From the NCBI RefSeq assembly GCF_016464385.1, contig NZ_JADMLH010000013.1:1-64000 (forward strand): 64,000 nucleotides of DNA, read 5' to 3'. The stretch's first letter is position 1, and each line of letters opens with the position of its first letter. Positions 42,320-50,861 of the stretch are shown here, one piece after another. Below the pieces are notes generated by a model. That model did not search any database. It had not been told where the DNA came from and saw only the letters and a program-made list of their open reading frames with translations. The DNA comes from Nucisporomicrobium flavum. Lineage in GTDB: Bacteria > Actinomycetota > Actinomycetes > Mycobacteriales > Micromonosporaceae. The translations under genes and the position numbers were made by a program.

Positions 42320-43623
42320 CGCCGGGCGTCCCGCAGCGCGCGGTCGATCAGCGCGTCGGCGCTGCCGAGATAGCCGGCCGGGTCGAGCAGCCGCTCCACC
42401 TCGGCGGGCGGCAGCTGGGCGGTGATCGCCGGGTCCGACGCGAGGTCGCCCCGCGCGACGGCCTCGCGGACCAGGTCGTGTCCCTTCGGGCCCAGCGCCG
42501 CCGCGAGCCGCTCGGCCAGGAGCGCGCCGTGCGTGAGCTCGAGGTTGCGGCGCATGCGGTCCCGGTCCACCCGCAGCCCGCCGAGCGAGGCCCGCAGGTG
42601 GTACGCCGCGGCACCGGCTCCCTCGAGCAGCGCCCGCAGCGGCCGCCACTCCGCGTGCCAGTTCCCCGCCGCCCGCTGGTGTTCCTGAGGCATCACCGCG
42701 AGCAGCGTCGCCACGAGCCCCGGTGTGGTGGCGGCCGCCGCGCAGGCGCTGATCGCGTGGATCGGGTTGTGCTTGTGCGGCAGCGTCGACGAGCCGCCCC
42801 CGCCGCCGCCCTCGGACACCTCCCCGACCTCGGTCTGGGCGTACAGCACGATGTCCCGGGCAGCCTTGCCGGCGGCGCCCGCCGCGGTGCCCAGCGCCCC
42901 GGCCAGCTCGCCGACCCGGGTGCGCTCGGTGTGCCAGGGCAGCTCCGGCTCGGCCAGGCCCAGCTCCTCGCTGTACGCCGCGACGAGCCCGAGCGCGTCG
43001 CCCCCGTACGCCGCGAGGGTGCCGGCGGCCCCGCCGAGCTGGGCGGCGAGCCGGTGCCCGCGGACCTCCGCGAGCCGGCGTCGGGCGGCGGTCAGGCCGG
43101 TGAGCCAGCCCGCGGCGACCAGCCCGAACGTGGTCGGCAGCGCCTGCTGCAGCAGCGTGCGCCCCGCGACGAGCGTGCCGCGGTGCCGTTCGGCCAGGTT
43201 CGCCGCGTGGTCAGCCGCCGCGCCGAGATCGTCCAGCAGCGGCCCGAGGGCGCGGTGGGCGACCAGCATGGCGGCGGTGTCCACGATGTCCTGGCTGGTG
43301 GCGCCGCGGTGCACCAGCGCGGCGGCGTCACCCGGCACGGCGGCCCGCAGCCGCCGGACCAGCGGCACCACCGGGTTGCCGGTCTCCGCGGCCTCGACGC
43401 CGAGCGCCGCCACGTCGACCTCCAGCCCGGCGCACGCCGCGACGACCACTTCCGCGTCAGCGGCCGGCGCGCGCCCGGTGCGGGCGGCGGCGCGGGCCAG
43501 GGCGGCCTCGGCGTCGAGCAGCGCGCGGACCCAGGCGGCGTCGCTCACCGCGGCGCGGACGGCCCCGGCGGCCAGCACCCCGTCGAACAGGCCACCGTCA
43601 GAGGTCGAAGAAGACGGTCTCAT
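42316..43623 (-). CDS. pcaB: 3-carboxy-cis,cis-muconate cycloisomerase
   Basis: 435 aa, of the fumarase/aspartase superfamily. Signatures are HRGATSQDIVDTA, GRTLLQQALPTTFG and the superfamily loop GGSSTLPHKHNPI (the S-S-x-L-P-x-K-x-N-P loop), preceded by a run of six glycines. It closes 3-carboxymuconate to 4-carboxymuconolactone. Three tandem starts exist (GTG 43629, ATG 43626, ATG 43623); the last is chosen because AGGG lies 5 nt upstream. It overlaps the pcaG 3' end by 26 nt, so the two are translationally coupled. Confidence 0.92.
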   Translation of the reverse strand: MRPSSSTSDGGLFDGVLAAGAVRAAVSDAAWVRALLDAEAALARAAARTGRAPAADAEVVVAACAGLEVDVAALGVEAAETGNPVVPLVRRLRAAVPGDAAALVHRGATSQDIVDTAAMLVAHRALGPLLDDLGAAADHAANLAERHRGTLVAGRTLLQQALPTTFGLVAAGWLTGLTAARRRLAEVRGHRLAAQLGGAAGTLAAYGGDALGLVAAYSEELGLAEPELPWHTERTRVGELAGALGTAAGAAGKAARDIVLYAQTEVGEVSEGGGGGGSSTLPHKHNPIHAISACAAAATTPGLVATLLAVMPQEHQRAAGNWHAEWRPLRALLEGAGAAAYHLRASLGGLRVDRDRMRRNLELTHGALLAERLAAALGPKGHDLVREAVARGDLASDPAITAQLPPAEVERLLDPAGYLGSADALIDRALRDARR

Positions 43624-44113
43624 CATCACCCTGCAGCCTGATGTCGAAGCGGTAGCCCTCGTCGTCGCGCTCGGCGAGCAGCGTGTGCCGCCGCTCCGGC
43701 GGGACCGTGGCCAGCACCTTGTCGCCGCCGTTCGCCTCCGCCTCGTCGGCGAAGTAGAGCCGGGTGACGACGCGGTGCAGCAGGCCGCGGGCGAAGACCG
43801 AGACCACGAGGTGCGGCGCCTGACCCTCGACCGGGCCCGGTTTGACCGTACGGATCGCCCACCGCCCGTCGTCGTCCGTGCCGCACCGGCCGAACCCCCG
43901 GAACCCGGGCGTGTGGAAGCGCCCCTGCGGGTCCGCCTGCCAGGTCTCCACCAGCGCGTCGGGGAGCGGCTCGCCGGCGCCGTCGCGGATCCGGCCGTGC
44001 AGCCATACCGCCCCGGGCGCGTCCTCAGCGACCACGTACGGCCCCTCGGCCCAGGTCAGCCCGATCGACAGGTACGGCCCGACGGTCTGCGAAGGAGTCG
44101 GCCCCGCGCTCAT
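43598..44113 (-). CDS. pcaG: Protocatechuate 3,4-dioxygenase, alpha subunit
   Basis: 171 aa. It has the intradiol dioxygenase fold of the alpha chain: SQTVGPYLSIGLTW at the N-terminus, WLHGRIRDGAGEPLPDALVETWQADPQGRF and FGRCGTDDDGRW. As in other alpha chains, the iron ligands of the beta subunit are not conserved. It forms the (alpha-beta) holoenzyme with PcaH and cleaves protocatechuate to 3-carboxy-cis,cis-muconate. ATG at 44113 overlaps the pcaH stop by 4 nt. Confidence 0.93.
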   Translation of the reverse strand: MSAGPTPSQTVGPYLSIGLTWAEGPYVVAEDAPGAVWLHGRIRDGAGEPLPDALVETWQADPQGRFHTPGFRGFGRCGTDDDGRWAIRTVKPGPVEGQAPHLVVSVFARGLLHRVVTRLYFADEAEANGGDKVLATVPPERRHTLLAERDDEGYRFDIRLQGDDETVFFDL

Positions 44114-44787
44114 GACGTCTCCATCGGGGTGGCGGAGTTTCCGCTGAGCACGATGTCGAACCGGTAACCCAGCGCCCACGACTCCACGGTGGCGGACAGG
44201 TCGAACTGGGAGACGAGCCGGTCGCGCGCGAACTCCGGCACCGAGTTGTAGATCGGGTCGTACGCGAACAGCGGATCGTCCGGGAAGTACATCTGGGTGA
44301 CGAGGCGCTGGGTGAACGCCCGTCCGAACAGCGAGAAGTGGATGTGCGCCGGCCGCCACGCGTTCGGGTGGTTGCCCCACGGGTAGGCGCCCGGCTTCAC
44401 CGTCACGAAGCGGTAGTGCCCCTGCCCGTCGGTCACCGTGCGGCCCAGCCCGGTGAAGTGCGGGTCGAGCGGCGCATCGTGCCGGTCCCACTTGTGCAGG
44501 TAGCGGCCGGCGGCGTTGGCCTGCCACACCTCCACGAGCTGGTCGGCGACCGGCCGGCCGCCGGCGTCGCGTACCTGCCCGTGCACGACGATGCGCTGGC
44601 CCTGCGCCTCCCCGGAGCCGTCCACCGACAAATCGGCGTCGCCGGCCACGACCGGTCCCTCGCCCAGCACCGGGCCGGTCAGCTCGCTGAGCGAAGGTGC
44701 CAGCAGGATCGGCTGCTGCCGGGGCGCGCGCAGGACCGTCGACCTGTAGCCGGGCGACAGCAGCGGGGGATGGGGTGACGTCGTCAT
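44110..44787 (-). CDS. pcaH: Protocatechuate 3,4-dioxygenase, beta subunit
   Basis: 225 aa. The catalytic iron(III) site is complete: Tyr in GRYLHKWDRHDAP, Tyr in GAYPWGNHPNAW, and the two His in PAHIHFSLFG. The family N-terminus with HPPLLSPGYRSTVLRAPRQQPI is also clear. It carries the active site of the ring-cleaving enzyme. ATG at 44787 overlaps the pcaJ stop by 4 nt. Confidence 0.95.
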   Translation of the reverse strand: MTTSPHPPLLSPGYRSTVLRAPRQQPILLAPSLSELTGPVLGEGPVVAGDADLSVDGSGEAQGQRIVVHGQVRDAGGRPVADQLVEVWQANAAGRYLHKWDRHDAPLDPHFTGLGRTVTDGQGHYRFVTVKPGAYPWGNHPNAWRPAHIHFSLFGRAFTQRLVTQMYFPDDPLFAYDPIYNSVPEFARDRLVSQFDLSATVESWALGYRFDIVLSGNSATPMETS

Positions 44788-45551
44788 GTCCTCTCCTCGT
44801 GCTCGGCGGAGCCGGTCAGGGCCCGCAGCGCCGCCAGCTCGGCGGGGCGGGGCGCTTCGGTGGTGCTCACGGTCGGTGCCAGCCGCAACGGCCAGCCGGT
44901 CGCCGCGACGGCCTGTTCCGGGCTGACCCCCGGGTGCAGGTGGGTCAGGACCAGCTCACGGTCGCACGGGTCCGGCTCGAGCACGCCCAGATCGGTGATC
45001 ACCAGCGCCGGGCCTCCGCCGCGCAGGCCGAGCCGGGCGCGGTCACCCGGCCCGGAGCCGTGCCCCACGGAGGTGACGAAGTCGACCCGGTCGACGAAGG
45101 TGCGCCGGGACTGCCGGACCACCACGATCACCTCCCGGCAGGACGCGGCGATCTCCGGCGCGCCGCCGGCGCCGGGCAGGCGTACCCGCGGGTCGGCGTA
45201 GTCGTCGCCGATCACCGTGGTGTTGATGTTGCCGAAGCGGTCGAGCTGGGCGGCGCCGAGGAATCCGACGTCGATGCGGCCCGGCTGGAGCCAGTAGTTG
45301 AACATCTCCGGCACGCTGACCACCGCGTCGGCGGTCTCGGCCAGCACGCCGTCGCCGATGGACAGCGGCAGCCGGTCCGGCTTGGCGCCGATCGTGCCGG
45401 ACTCGTAGACCAGCACCAGGTCCGGCGCGTGGGTCCGCCGGGCCAGGTTCGCCGCGGTGCTGGGCAGCCCGATCCCGACGAAGCAGCGGGTGCCGCCGCG
45501 CAGCGCCCGGGCGGCCGCGACGGTCATCATCTCGTCCGCCGTCCAGCTCAT
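44784..45551 (-). CDS. pcaJ: 3-oxoadipate CoA-transferase, subunit B
   Basis: 255 aa. Family I CoA-transferase beta subunit: MMTVAAARALRGGTRCFVGIGLPSTAANLARR, catalytic Glu in VYESGTIGA, and FGNINTTVIGD. The subunit activates 3-oxoadipate with succinyl-CoA. ATG at 45551 gives MSWTADEMM and overlaps the pcaI stop by 4 nt; the upstream frame is a shadow of pcaI. Confidence 0.88.
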   Translation of the reverse strand: MSWTADEMMTVAAARALRGGTRCFVGIGLPSTAANLARRTHAPDLVLVYESGTIGAKPDRLPLSIGDGVLAETADAVVSVPEMFNYWLQPGRIDVGFLGAAQLDRFGNINTTVIGDDYADPRVRLPGAGGAPEIAASCREVIVVVRQSRRTFVDRVDFVTSVGHGSGPGDRARLGLRGGGPALVITDLGVLEPDPCDRELVLTHLHPGVSPEQAVAATGWPLRLAPTVSTTEAPRPAELAALRALTGSAEHEERT

Positions 45552-46342
45552 GAGGTGAGCCCTTCCAGCCAGCGGCCGAACGCCGCGCGGTCCCGGCTGA
45601 TCGTGTCCCAGTGCTGGTAGTAGTCGTTGTCGCGCTCGCTGAAGCCCATCGCGTACGAGGGATGCGAGCCGCCGGGCACGTGCGCGACCCGCGTGACCGC
45701 CCAGGCCGGCAGCACGACCGCGCCGGGTGCCGGGGTGAGCTCGTCGACCACCTCCTCGACGGTGACCAGCGAGCGCGCCGAGGCCAGCACGACCTCCTTG
45801 TGCACGCCCGTGATGCCCCAGAACTGCACGTTGCCGCGCCGGTCCGCGCGCTGGGCGTGCACGATCCCGACGTCCGGGTTGAGGGCCGGTACGGCGGTCA
45901 GCGTCTCGCCGGTGAACGGGCAGGTGATCGGCGCGATCGTCGCCGTGTGCCGGGGCAGGTCGGTGCCCGTGTACCCGCGCAGCACGGCGAACGGCAGCCC
46001 GGAGGCACCCGCCACGTACCGGTTGGCCATGCCGGCGTGGCTGTGCTCCTCGATCTCCAGCGGACCCGGCCAGGCGTGCTGGACGGCGTCGCGGAAGCGG
46101 TGCAGCGAGCCGACGCCCGGGTTGCCGGCCCACGAGAACACCAGCTTGCGCGCGCAGCCGGCGCCGATGAGCTGGTCGTACACGATGTCTGGGGTCATCC
46201 GGACCAGGGTGAGGCCGCGCCGGCCCTGCCGGATGATCTCGTGCCCGGCGGCGACCGGGATGAGGTGCGTGAAGCCTTCGAGGGCCACGGTGTCGCCGTC
46301 GTGCACCAGCTCGGCGACGGCCTCGGCGAGGGTGACGATCAC
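45548..46342 (-). CDS. pcaI: 3-oxoadipate CoA-transferase, subunit A
   Basis: 264 aa. CoA-transferase alpha subunit: VHDGDTVALEGFTHLIPVAAGHEIIRQG, KLVFSWAGNPGVGSLHRFRDA, and HAQRADRRGNVQFWG. GTG at 46342 overlaps the pobA stop (46339) by 4 nt. It pairs with PcaJ. The sequence resembles the CatI/PcaI type with a longer alpha chain. The following step, thiolysis of 3-oxoadipyl-CoA by PcaF, has no gene in the window. Confidence 0.87.
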   Translation of the reverse strand: MIVTLAEAVAELVHDGDTVALEGFTHLIPVAAGHEIIRQGRRGLTLVRMTPDIVYDQLIGAGCARKLVFSWAGNPGVGSLHRFRDAVQHAWPGPLEIEEHSHAGMANRYVAGASGLPFAVLRGYTGTDLPRHTATIAPITCPFTGETLTAVPALNPDVGIVHAQRADRRGNVQFWGITGVHKEVVLASARSLVTVEEVVDELTPAPGAVVLPAWAVTRVAHVPGGSHPSYAMGFSERDNDYYQHWDTISRDRAAFGRWLEGLTS

Positions 46343-47481
46343 CGCGGCAACCCCACGTAGTTCTCGGCGAGCGTGGTCGCGGCCGCGGTGGAGCCGGTGA
46401 CGTACGCGAGCTCCGCCACCTGCAGCCCATGGTCGAACGGATCGTCGCCGGGATGCTGGTGCAGCATCGACGTCATCCAGTTCGAGAACCGCTGCACCTG
46501 CCAGACGCGCCGCAGACAGGTGTCCGAGTACGCGTCCATGAGCTTCTCGTCCCCGTCGCGGAAGTACGCCGTCAGCGCCTCGGCGAGCACCCGGACGTCC
46601 GCGACGGCCAGGTTCAGCCCCTTGGCGCCGGTCGGCGGGACGATGTGCGCCGCGTCCCCGGCCAGGAACAGCCGGTCGTGGCGCATCGGCTCGACGACCA
46701 CGCTGCGCATCGGCGTGACGCCGCGTTCGAGCACCGGGCCCGCCACGAGCGGCAGTCCGAGGCGCCGGCGCAGCTCGTCCCAGATCCGCTCGTCCGGCCA
46801 CTCGGCGAGGTCGGTGCCGGGCGGGACCTGCAGGTAGAGCCGCACGATCTCGGGCGTACGCATGCTGTGCAGGGCGAAGCCGCGCTCGTGGTACGCGTAC
46901 ACCAGCTCCTCGTTGGCCGCCGGCGCGCGGGCCAGGATGCCGAGCCACGCGTACGGGTACACCCGCTCGTGCCGGCGTACCGCGCCGGCGGGCAGCGCGC
47001 CGGCCGTGACCCCGTGCGAGCCGTCGCAGCCGGCCACGACGTCACATTCCAGCCGCTGTTCCACGCCGTCGTGCTTGTACGTCACCGTGGTGCCGTCGAC
47101 GCCGGTCACCTCCGCCTCGAAATGCAGCGGGAGGCCGTCGGCGAGCCGGGCGGCGATGAGGTCCTTGACCACCTCCTGCTGGCCGTACACGGTGATGGTC
47201 CGGCCGGTCAGGCCCTCCAGGTCGATGCGGTGGCCCGCGCCGGCGAAGCGCAGCTCGATGCCGCGGTGCACCATGCCCTCCCGCCGCATCCGTGCGCCCA
47301 CCCCGAGGTCCTCCAGCAGGTCCGCGGTGCCGTGCTCCAGCACCCCCGCGCGGACCCTGCCCTCCACGTACGGCCGGGAGCGGCGCTCGAGGATCACCGC
47401 GTCGATGCCCTCGCGCTGCAGCAGCCGGGCCAGGACCAGGCCCGCCGGTCCGGCGCCGATGATGCCGACCTGGGTCCGCAT
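46339..47481 (-). CDS. pobA: 4-hydroxybenzoate 3-monooxygenase
   Basis: 380 aa. FAD-binding motifs: GIIGAGPAGLVLARLLQREGI, RRSRPYVEGRVRAGVLEHGT, CDGSHG and LAGDAAHIVPPTGAKGLNLAVADV. All match p-hydroxybenzoate hydroxylase. It converts 4-hydroxybenzoate to protocatechuate with NAD(P)H and O2 and is the first gene of the pca operon. All eight downstream genes follow with overlaps or a 10-nt gap, giving one transcript. It is divergent from the ABC importer; the 95-nt gap contains the palindrome at 47522. Confidence 0.94.
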   Translation of the reverse strand: MRTQVGIIGAGPAGLVLARLLQREGIDAVILERRSRPYVEGRVRAGVLEHGTADLLEDLGVGARMRREGMVHRGIELRFAGAGHRIDLEGLTGRTITVYGQQEVVKDLIAARLADGLPLHFEAEVTGVDGTTVTYKHDGVEQRLECDVVAGCDGSHGVTAGALPAGAVRRHERVYPYAWLGILARAPAANEELVYAYHERGFALHSMRTPEIVRLYLQVPPGTDLAEWPDERIWDELRRRLGLPLVAGPVLERGVTPMRSVVVEPMRHDRLFLAGDAAHIVPPTGAKGLNLAVADVRVLAEALTAYFRDGDEKLMDAYSDTCLRRVWQVQRFSNWMTSMLHQHPGDDPFDHGLQVAELAYVTGSTAAATTLAENYVGLPR

Positions 47482-47521
47482 GCGCCACCCCTTCCATCGA
47501 CGCCCGTCATTGACGGCGGCC

Positions 47522-47536
47522 GTTCTCCATGAGAAC
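47522..47536. promoter_or_regulatory. Perfect inverted repeat between pobA and the ABC importer
   Basis: GTTCTC (47522-47527), CAT, and GAGAAC (47531-47536) form a 15-bp palindrome 41 nt upstream of both the pobA start and the importer start codons. Its position suits an operator that controls both directions. The IclR protein encoded at the operon end (pcaR) is the natural candidate. A second, shorter repeat, GTGCG/CGCAC, lies at 47541-47555. Confidence 0.6.
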
Positions 47537-47576
47537 TTACGTGCGGAGAGCGCACACGGACAAGAGGAGGCCGCCC

Positions 47577-48533
47577 ATGCGCCGGTGGATCGCGGGGCTC
47601 GCGGTGCTCGCCCTCGCCGCGGCCGGGGCCGGTTGCGGCTCCGGCGATGCGGGGAAGGACAGCGGGGGAGCGGACAAGGTCAAGGTCGGCGTCATCCCGA
47701 TCGTCGACGTGGCGCCCATCTACCTCGGGCAGCAGAAGGGCTTCTTCTCCGCGCGCAGGATCGAGCTGACCATGGAGAGCGGCCAGGGCGGCGCGGCGAT
47801 CGTGCCGGGCGTGGTCAGCGGCCAGTTCCAGTTCGGCTTCAGCAACCTCACCTCGCTGCTCATCGCGCAGACCAGGAACGTGCCGATCAAGGTGGTGGCC
47901 AACGGCGTCGCCTCCACCGGGCAGGCCGGCAAGGACTTCGGCGGCGTTGCCGTGCGCAAGGGCAGTCCCATCACCAAGCCCGCCGACCTGGCCGGCAAGA
48001 AGATCGCCGTCAACACGCTCAAGAACATCGGCGACACCACCGTGCGCGAATCGGTCCGCAAGGCCGGCGGCGACCCGGCCGGCATCACGTTCGTGGAGAT
48101 ACCGTTCGCGAACATGCCCGCCGCGCTGGAGGCCGGCCAGGTCGACGCCGCGTGGGTGGTCGAGCCGTCGCTGTCGGCCGTCACCGCCGCCGGTGGCCGT
48201 GTCGTGGCGTGGAACTACGTCGACGCGGCGCCCGCCCTCACGGTGGCCGCGTACTTCGCCTCCACGAAGCTGATCGCGGACGACGCCGACCTCGTCGAAC
48301 GCTTCACCGCCGCGATGAACGAGTCGCTGACCTACGCCGACGCGCACCCCGACGAGGTGCGCGCGGTGCTGGGCTCGTACACGAAGATCGATCCGAAGGT
48401 CCGTGCCGCGCTGACCCTGCCGAAGTGGCCCACCACGATCAACCGGTCCTCGGTCGAGACGCTCGCGAAGCTCGGCGCGCAGGACGGCATCTTCGCCGGC
48501 GCGACCCCCGACCTGACGAAGATCCTGCCGTGA
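47577..48533 (+). CDS. NitT/TauT-type ABC substrate-binding lipoprotein
   Basis: 318 aa from the ATG at 47577, which has GAGGAGG 6 nt upstream; an ATG at 47529 lacks one. The lipoprotein signal ends AAAGAGC (Cys about residue 20). The binding domain is of the SsuA/TauA/ThiY type: VKVGVIPIVDVAPIYLGQQKGFF, GQFQFGFSNLTSLLIA, and KPADLAGKKIAVNTLKNIGDT. Such proteins bind sulfonates, nitrate, pyrimidine precursors or aromatic acids (phthalate types). It is the first gene of a four-gene importer divergent from pobA, so 4-hydroxybenzoate, protocatechuate or a related aromatic acid is the likely ligand (inferred). Confidence 0.87.
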   Translation: MRRWIAGLAVLALAAAGAGCGSGDAGKDSGGADKVKVGVIPIVDVAPIYLGQQKGFFSARRIELTMESGQGGAAIVPGVVSGQFQFGFSNLTSLLIAQTRNVPIKVVANGVASTGQAGKDFGGVAVRKGSPITKPADLAGKKIAVNTLKNIGDTTVRESVRKAGGDPAGITFVEIPFANMPAALEAGQVDAAWVVEPSLSAVTAAGGRVVAWNYVDAAPALTVAAYFASTKLIADDADLVERFTAAMNESLTYADAHPDEVRAVLGSYTKIDPKVRAALTLPKWPTTINRSSVETLAKLGAQDGIFAGATPDLTKILP

Positions 48534-49282
48534 TCCTGCGGCTCTCCGGCCTGGCCGGGCTGCTCCTGCTCGTCGAGGCGCTGCCCCGGCTGGGCCTGGT
48601 CGCCGACCTGCCCCCGACCAGCCGGATCCTGACCGCGCTCGCCGACGAGGCGGGCACCACCGCGTTCTGGGCCGCGGTCGGCGACACCCTCACCGCCTGG
48701 GCGCTCGGCCTGGTCATCGCCGTCGCCGCCGGGGTCACCGGGGGCCTGGTCATCGGCGCGGTGCCGGCGCTGCGCGCCTGGACCGCCTCCACCGTGGAGT
48801 TTCTGCGGCCCATCCCGTCGGTCGCGCTCATCCCGCTCGCCGTCCTGCTGTACGGCACGAGCCTCGGCTCGACTCTGCTCCTGGTGGTGTACGCGGCGTT
48901 CTGGCAGGTCCTCGTACAGGTCCTGTACGGGGTGGCCGACGTCGACCCGGTCGCCGACGAGACCGCCCGCAGCTTCCGCTTCAGTCCCTGGGCCCGGCTG
49001 CGACACGTGCTCTGGCCGACCGCGCTGCCGTACGTGTTCACCGGCATCCGCCTCGCCGCCGCCGTCGCGCTGGTCCTCGCCGTGACCGCGGAGCTGGTGA
49101 TCGGCGCCCCCGGCCTCGGCTCGGTGATCGCCGTCGCGCAGAGCTCCGGCGCCCTGCCCACGATGTACGCCCTGATCGTGGTCACCGGCCTGCTCGGCGT
49201 CGCCATCAACATCGGCGCCCGCTACGCCGAACGCCGGTTCCTGTCCTGGCACCAGTCCGTCCGCGCGGAGATGGCGCTGTGA
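48530..49282 (+). CDS. ABC importer permease 1 (SsuC/TauC-like)
   Basis: 250 aa, GTG at 48530 overlapping the binding-protein stop by 4 nt. Six helices and the EAA-type loop DETARSFRFSPWARLRHVLWPTALPYVFTGIRLA are present. The gene is clearly related to the next one, so the importer has a heterodimeric channel instead of the usual homodimer of NitT/TauT systems. The open frame above 48530 is a shadow of pobA and the binding protein. Confidence 0.89.
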   Translation: MILRLSGLAGLLLLVEALPRLGLVADLPPTSRILTALADEAGTTAFWAAVGDTLTAWALGLVIAVAAGVTGGLVIGAVPALRAWTASTVEFLRPIPSVALIPLAVLLYGTSLGSTLLLVVYAAFWQVLVQVLYGVADVDPVADETARSFRFSPWARLRHVLWPTALPYVFTGIRLAAAVALVLAVTAELVIGAPGLGSVIAVAQSSGALPTMYALIVVTGLLGVAINIGARYAERRFLSWHQSVRAEMAL

Positions 49283-50040
49283 GGCGGGCGCTGCGGCTGC
49301 TGGCACTGCCGGCCCTGCTCTTCACGGTCTGGTACGCCGCCAGCCTCGGCAGCGAGAACTTCTACGCCCCGCCGCTGCGCACGATCCTGGCCGCGTTCGC
49401 CGACACGTGGACCCCGGAGCGCCTGCGCGCGGACGTCCTGCCCAGCCTCGGCAGGCTCACCGCCGGCTACGCGCTCGCGGCGGTGCTCGGCGTCGCCCTG
49501 GGCGTGGCCGTCGGGGCGAACCGCCGGCTGCGCGCCGCCGCCGAGCCGGTGCTCGAGTTCTTCCGGGCCGTCCCGCCGCCCGTGCTCGTACCCGTGATCA
49601 TGCTCTTCGCCGGCATCGGGGACGGCATGAAGATCATCGTCATCGTCTCGGGCTGCGTGTGGCCGGTCCTGCTCAACACCGTCGAGGGGGTGCGCGCCGT
49701 CGACGGCGTGCTCAGCGACACCTCCCGCGCGTACGGCGTCACCGGCGTCGCCCGGCTGCGCCACCTGCTCCTGCCGGCCGCGTCCCCGCAGATCGTCGCC
49801 GGGCTGCGCCAGGCGCTGTCCATCGCGATCATCCTCATGGTGATCAGCGAGATGGTCGCGGCGAGCAACGGCCTCGGCTTCACCATCGTGCAGTTCCAGC
49901 GCAGCTTCGCGATCCCCGAGATGTGGAGCGGCATCATCCTGCTCGGGCTGCTCGGCTTCGTGCTGTCCGAGCTGTTCCGCCTCGCCGAACGCTTCCTGCT
50001 CGCCTGGTACCACGGCCTGCGCGACGCCAGCCGCTCCTGA
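49279..50040 (+). CDS. ABC importer permease 2 (SsuC/TauC-like)
   Basis: 253 aa, GTG start overlapping the preceding stop by 4 nt. Six helices; the EAA loop is SDTSRAYGVTGVARLRHLLLPAASPQIVAGLRQA. The C-terminal LAERFLLAWYHGLRD is typical of the family. It forms the translocation channel with permease 1. Confidence 0.9.
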   Translation: MRRALRLLALPALLFTVWYAASLGSENFYAPPLRTILAAFADTWTPERLRADVLPSLGRLTAGYALAAVLGVALGVAVGANRRLRAAAEPVLEFFRAVPPPVLVPVIMLFAGIGDGMKIIVIVSGCVWPVLLNTVEGVRAVDGVLSDTSRAYGVTGVARLRHLLLPAASPQIVAGLRQALSIAIILMVISEMVAASNGLGFTIVQFQRSFAIPEMWSGIILLGLLGFVLSELFRLAERFLLAWYHGLRDASRS

Positions 50041-50053
50041 GAGGACGACGACC

Positions 50054-50854
50054 ATGCTGGAGGTCCAGGACCTGCGGAAGGTCTACCGGTCGGACCGGCG
50101 TGAGGTGGAGGCGCTGCGCGACCTGACGTTCACCGTCGACGCCGGCGAGCTCGTGTGCCTCGTCGGCCCGTCCGGCTGCGGGAAGACCACGCTGCTGCGC
50201 TGCATCGCCGGGCTGCTCGACCCCACCGGCGGCGCCGTGCGCGTCGACGGGCGCGAGGTCGCCGGGCCACCGCCGGGCATGGCGGTCGTCTTCCAGGAGT
50301 ACGGCCGCAGCCTCTTCCCGTGGATGACCGTGCGTGACAACGTCGAACTGCCCCTCAAGCAGAAGAAGATCCCCAAGGCCCGGCGCGCCACGCTGGTCGC
50401 GGACTCCCTGGCCGCGGTCGGTCTCGACGGTACGCAGACCGCGTACCCGTGGCAGCTGTCCGGTGGCATGCAGCAGCGCGTGGCGATCGCCCGGGCGGTG
50501 GCGTACGAGCCGTCGATCCTGCTCATGGACGAACCGTTCGCGGCCGTGGACGCGCAGACCCGCGCCGACCTCGAGGACCTCGTCCGCGAGCTGTGGCAGC
50601 GGCTCGGCGTGACGATCCTGTTCGTCACCCACGACATCGACGAGGCGGTGTACCTGGGCCAGCGCGTCATCATGCTCTCGGCTTCGCCGACCGTCGTGCA
50701 GGATCAGCTGACCGTGGACCTGCCGGCCGCCCGCGACCAGCTGCACACCCGCGCCGACCCTCGGTTCACCGCCCAGCGCACCCGCGTGTACGAGCAGATC
50801 CAGGCCGCGAAGGGGCGTACCGCCGCGCAACCTCCGGCGCCCCTGGGCAGTTGA
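50054..50854 (+). CDS. ABC importer ATPase (SsuB/TauB-like)
   Basis: 266 aa. Walker A GPSGCGKTT, Q-loop in VVFQEYGRSLFPWMTV, signature LSGGMQQRVAIARA, Walker B ILLMDEPFAAVDAQTR and the switch His in FVTHDIDEAVYLGQRV. The SLFPWMTV sequence after the Q-loop is typical of nitrate/taurine-type ATPases. GAGGACG precedes the ATG by a few nt; the gap to the permease is 13 nt. It drives the aromatic-acid candidate importer. Confidence 0.93.
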   Translation: MLEVQDLRKVYRSDRREVEALRDLTFTVDAGELVCLVGPSGCGKTTLLRCIAGLLDPTGGAVRVDGREVAGPPPGMAVVFQEYGRSLFPWMTVRDNVELPLKQKKIPKARRATLVADSLAAVGLDGTQTAYPWQLSGGMQQRVAIARAVAYEPSILLMDEPFAAVDAQTRADLEDLVRELWQRLGVTILFVTHDIDEAVYLGQRVIMLSASPTVVQDQLTVDLPAARDQLHTRADPRFTAQRTRVYEQIQAAKGRTAAQPPAPLGS

Positions 50855-50861
50855 TCAACAT

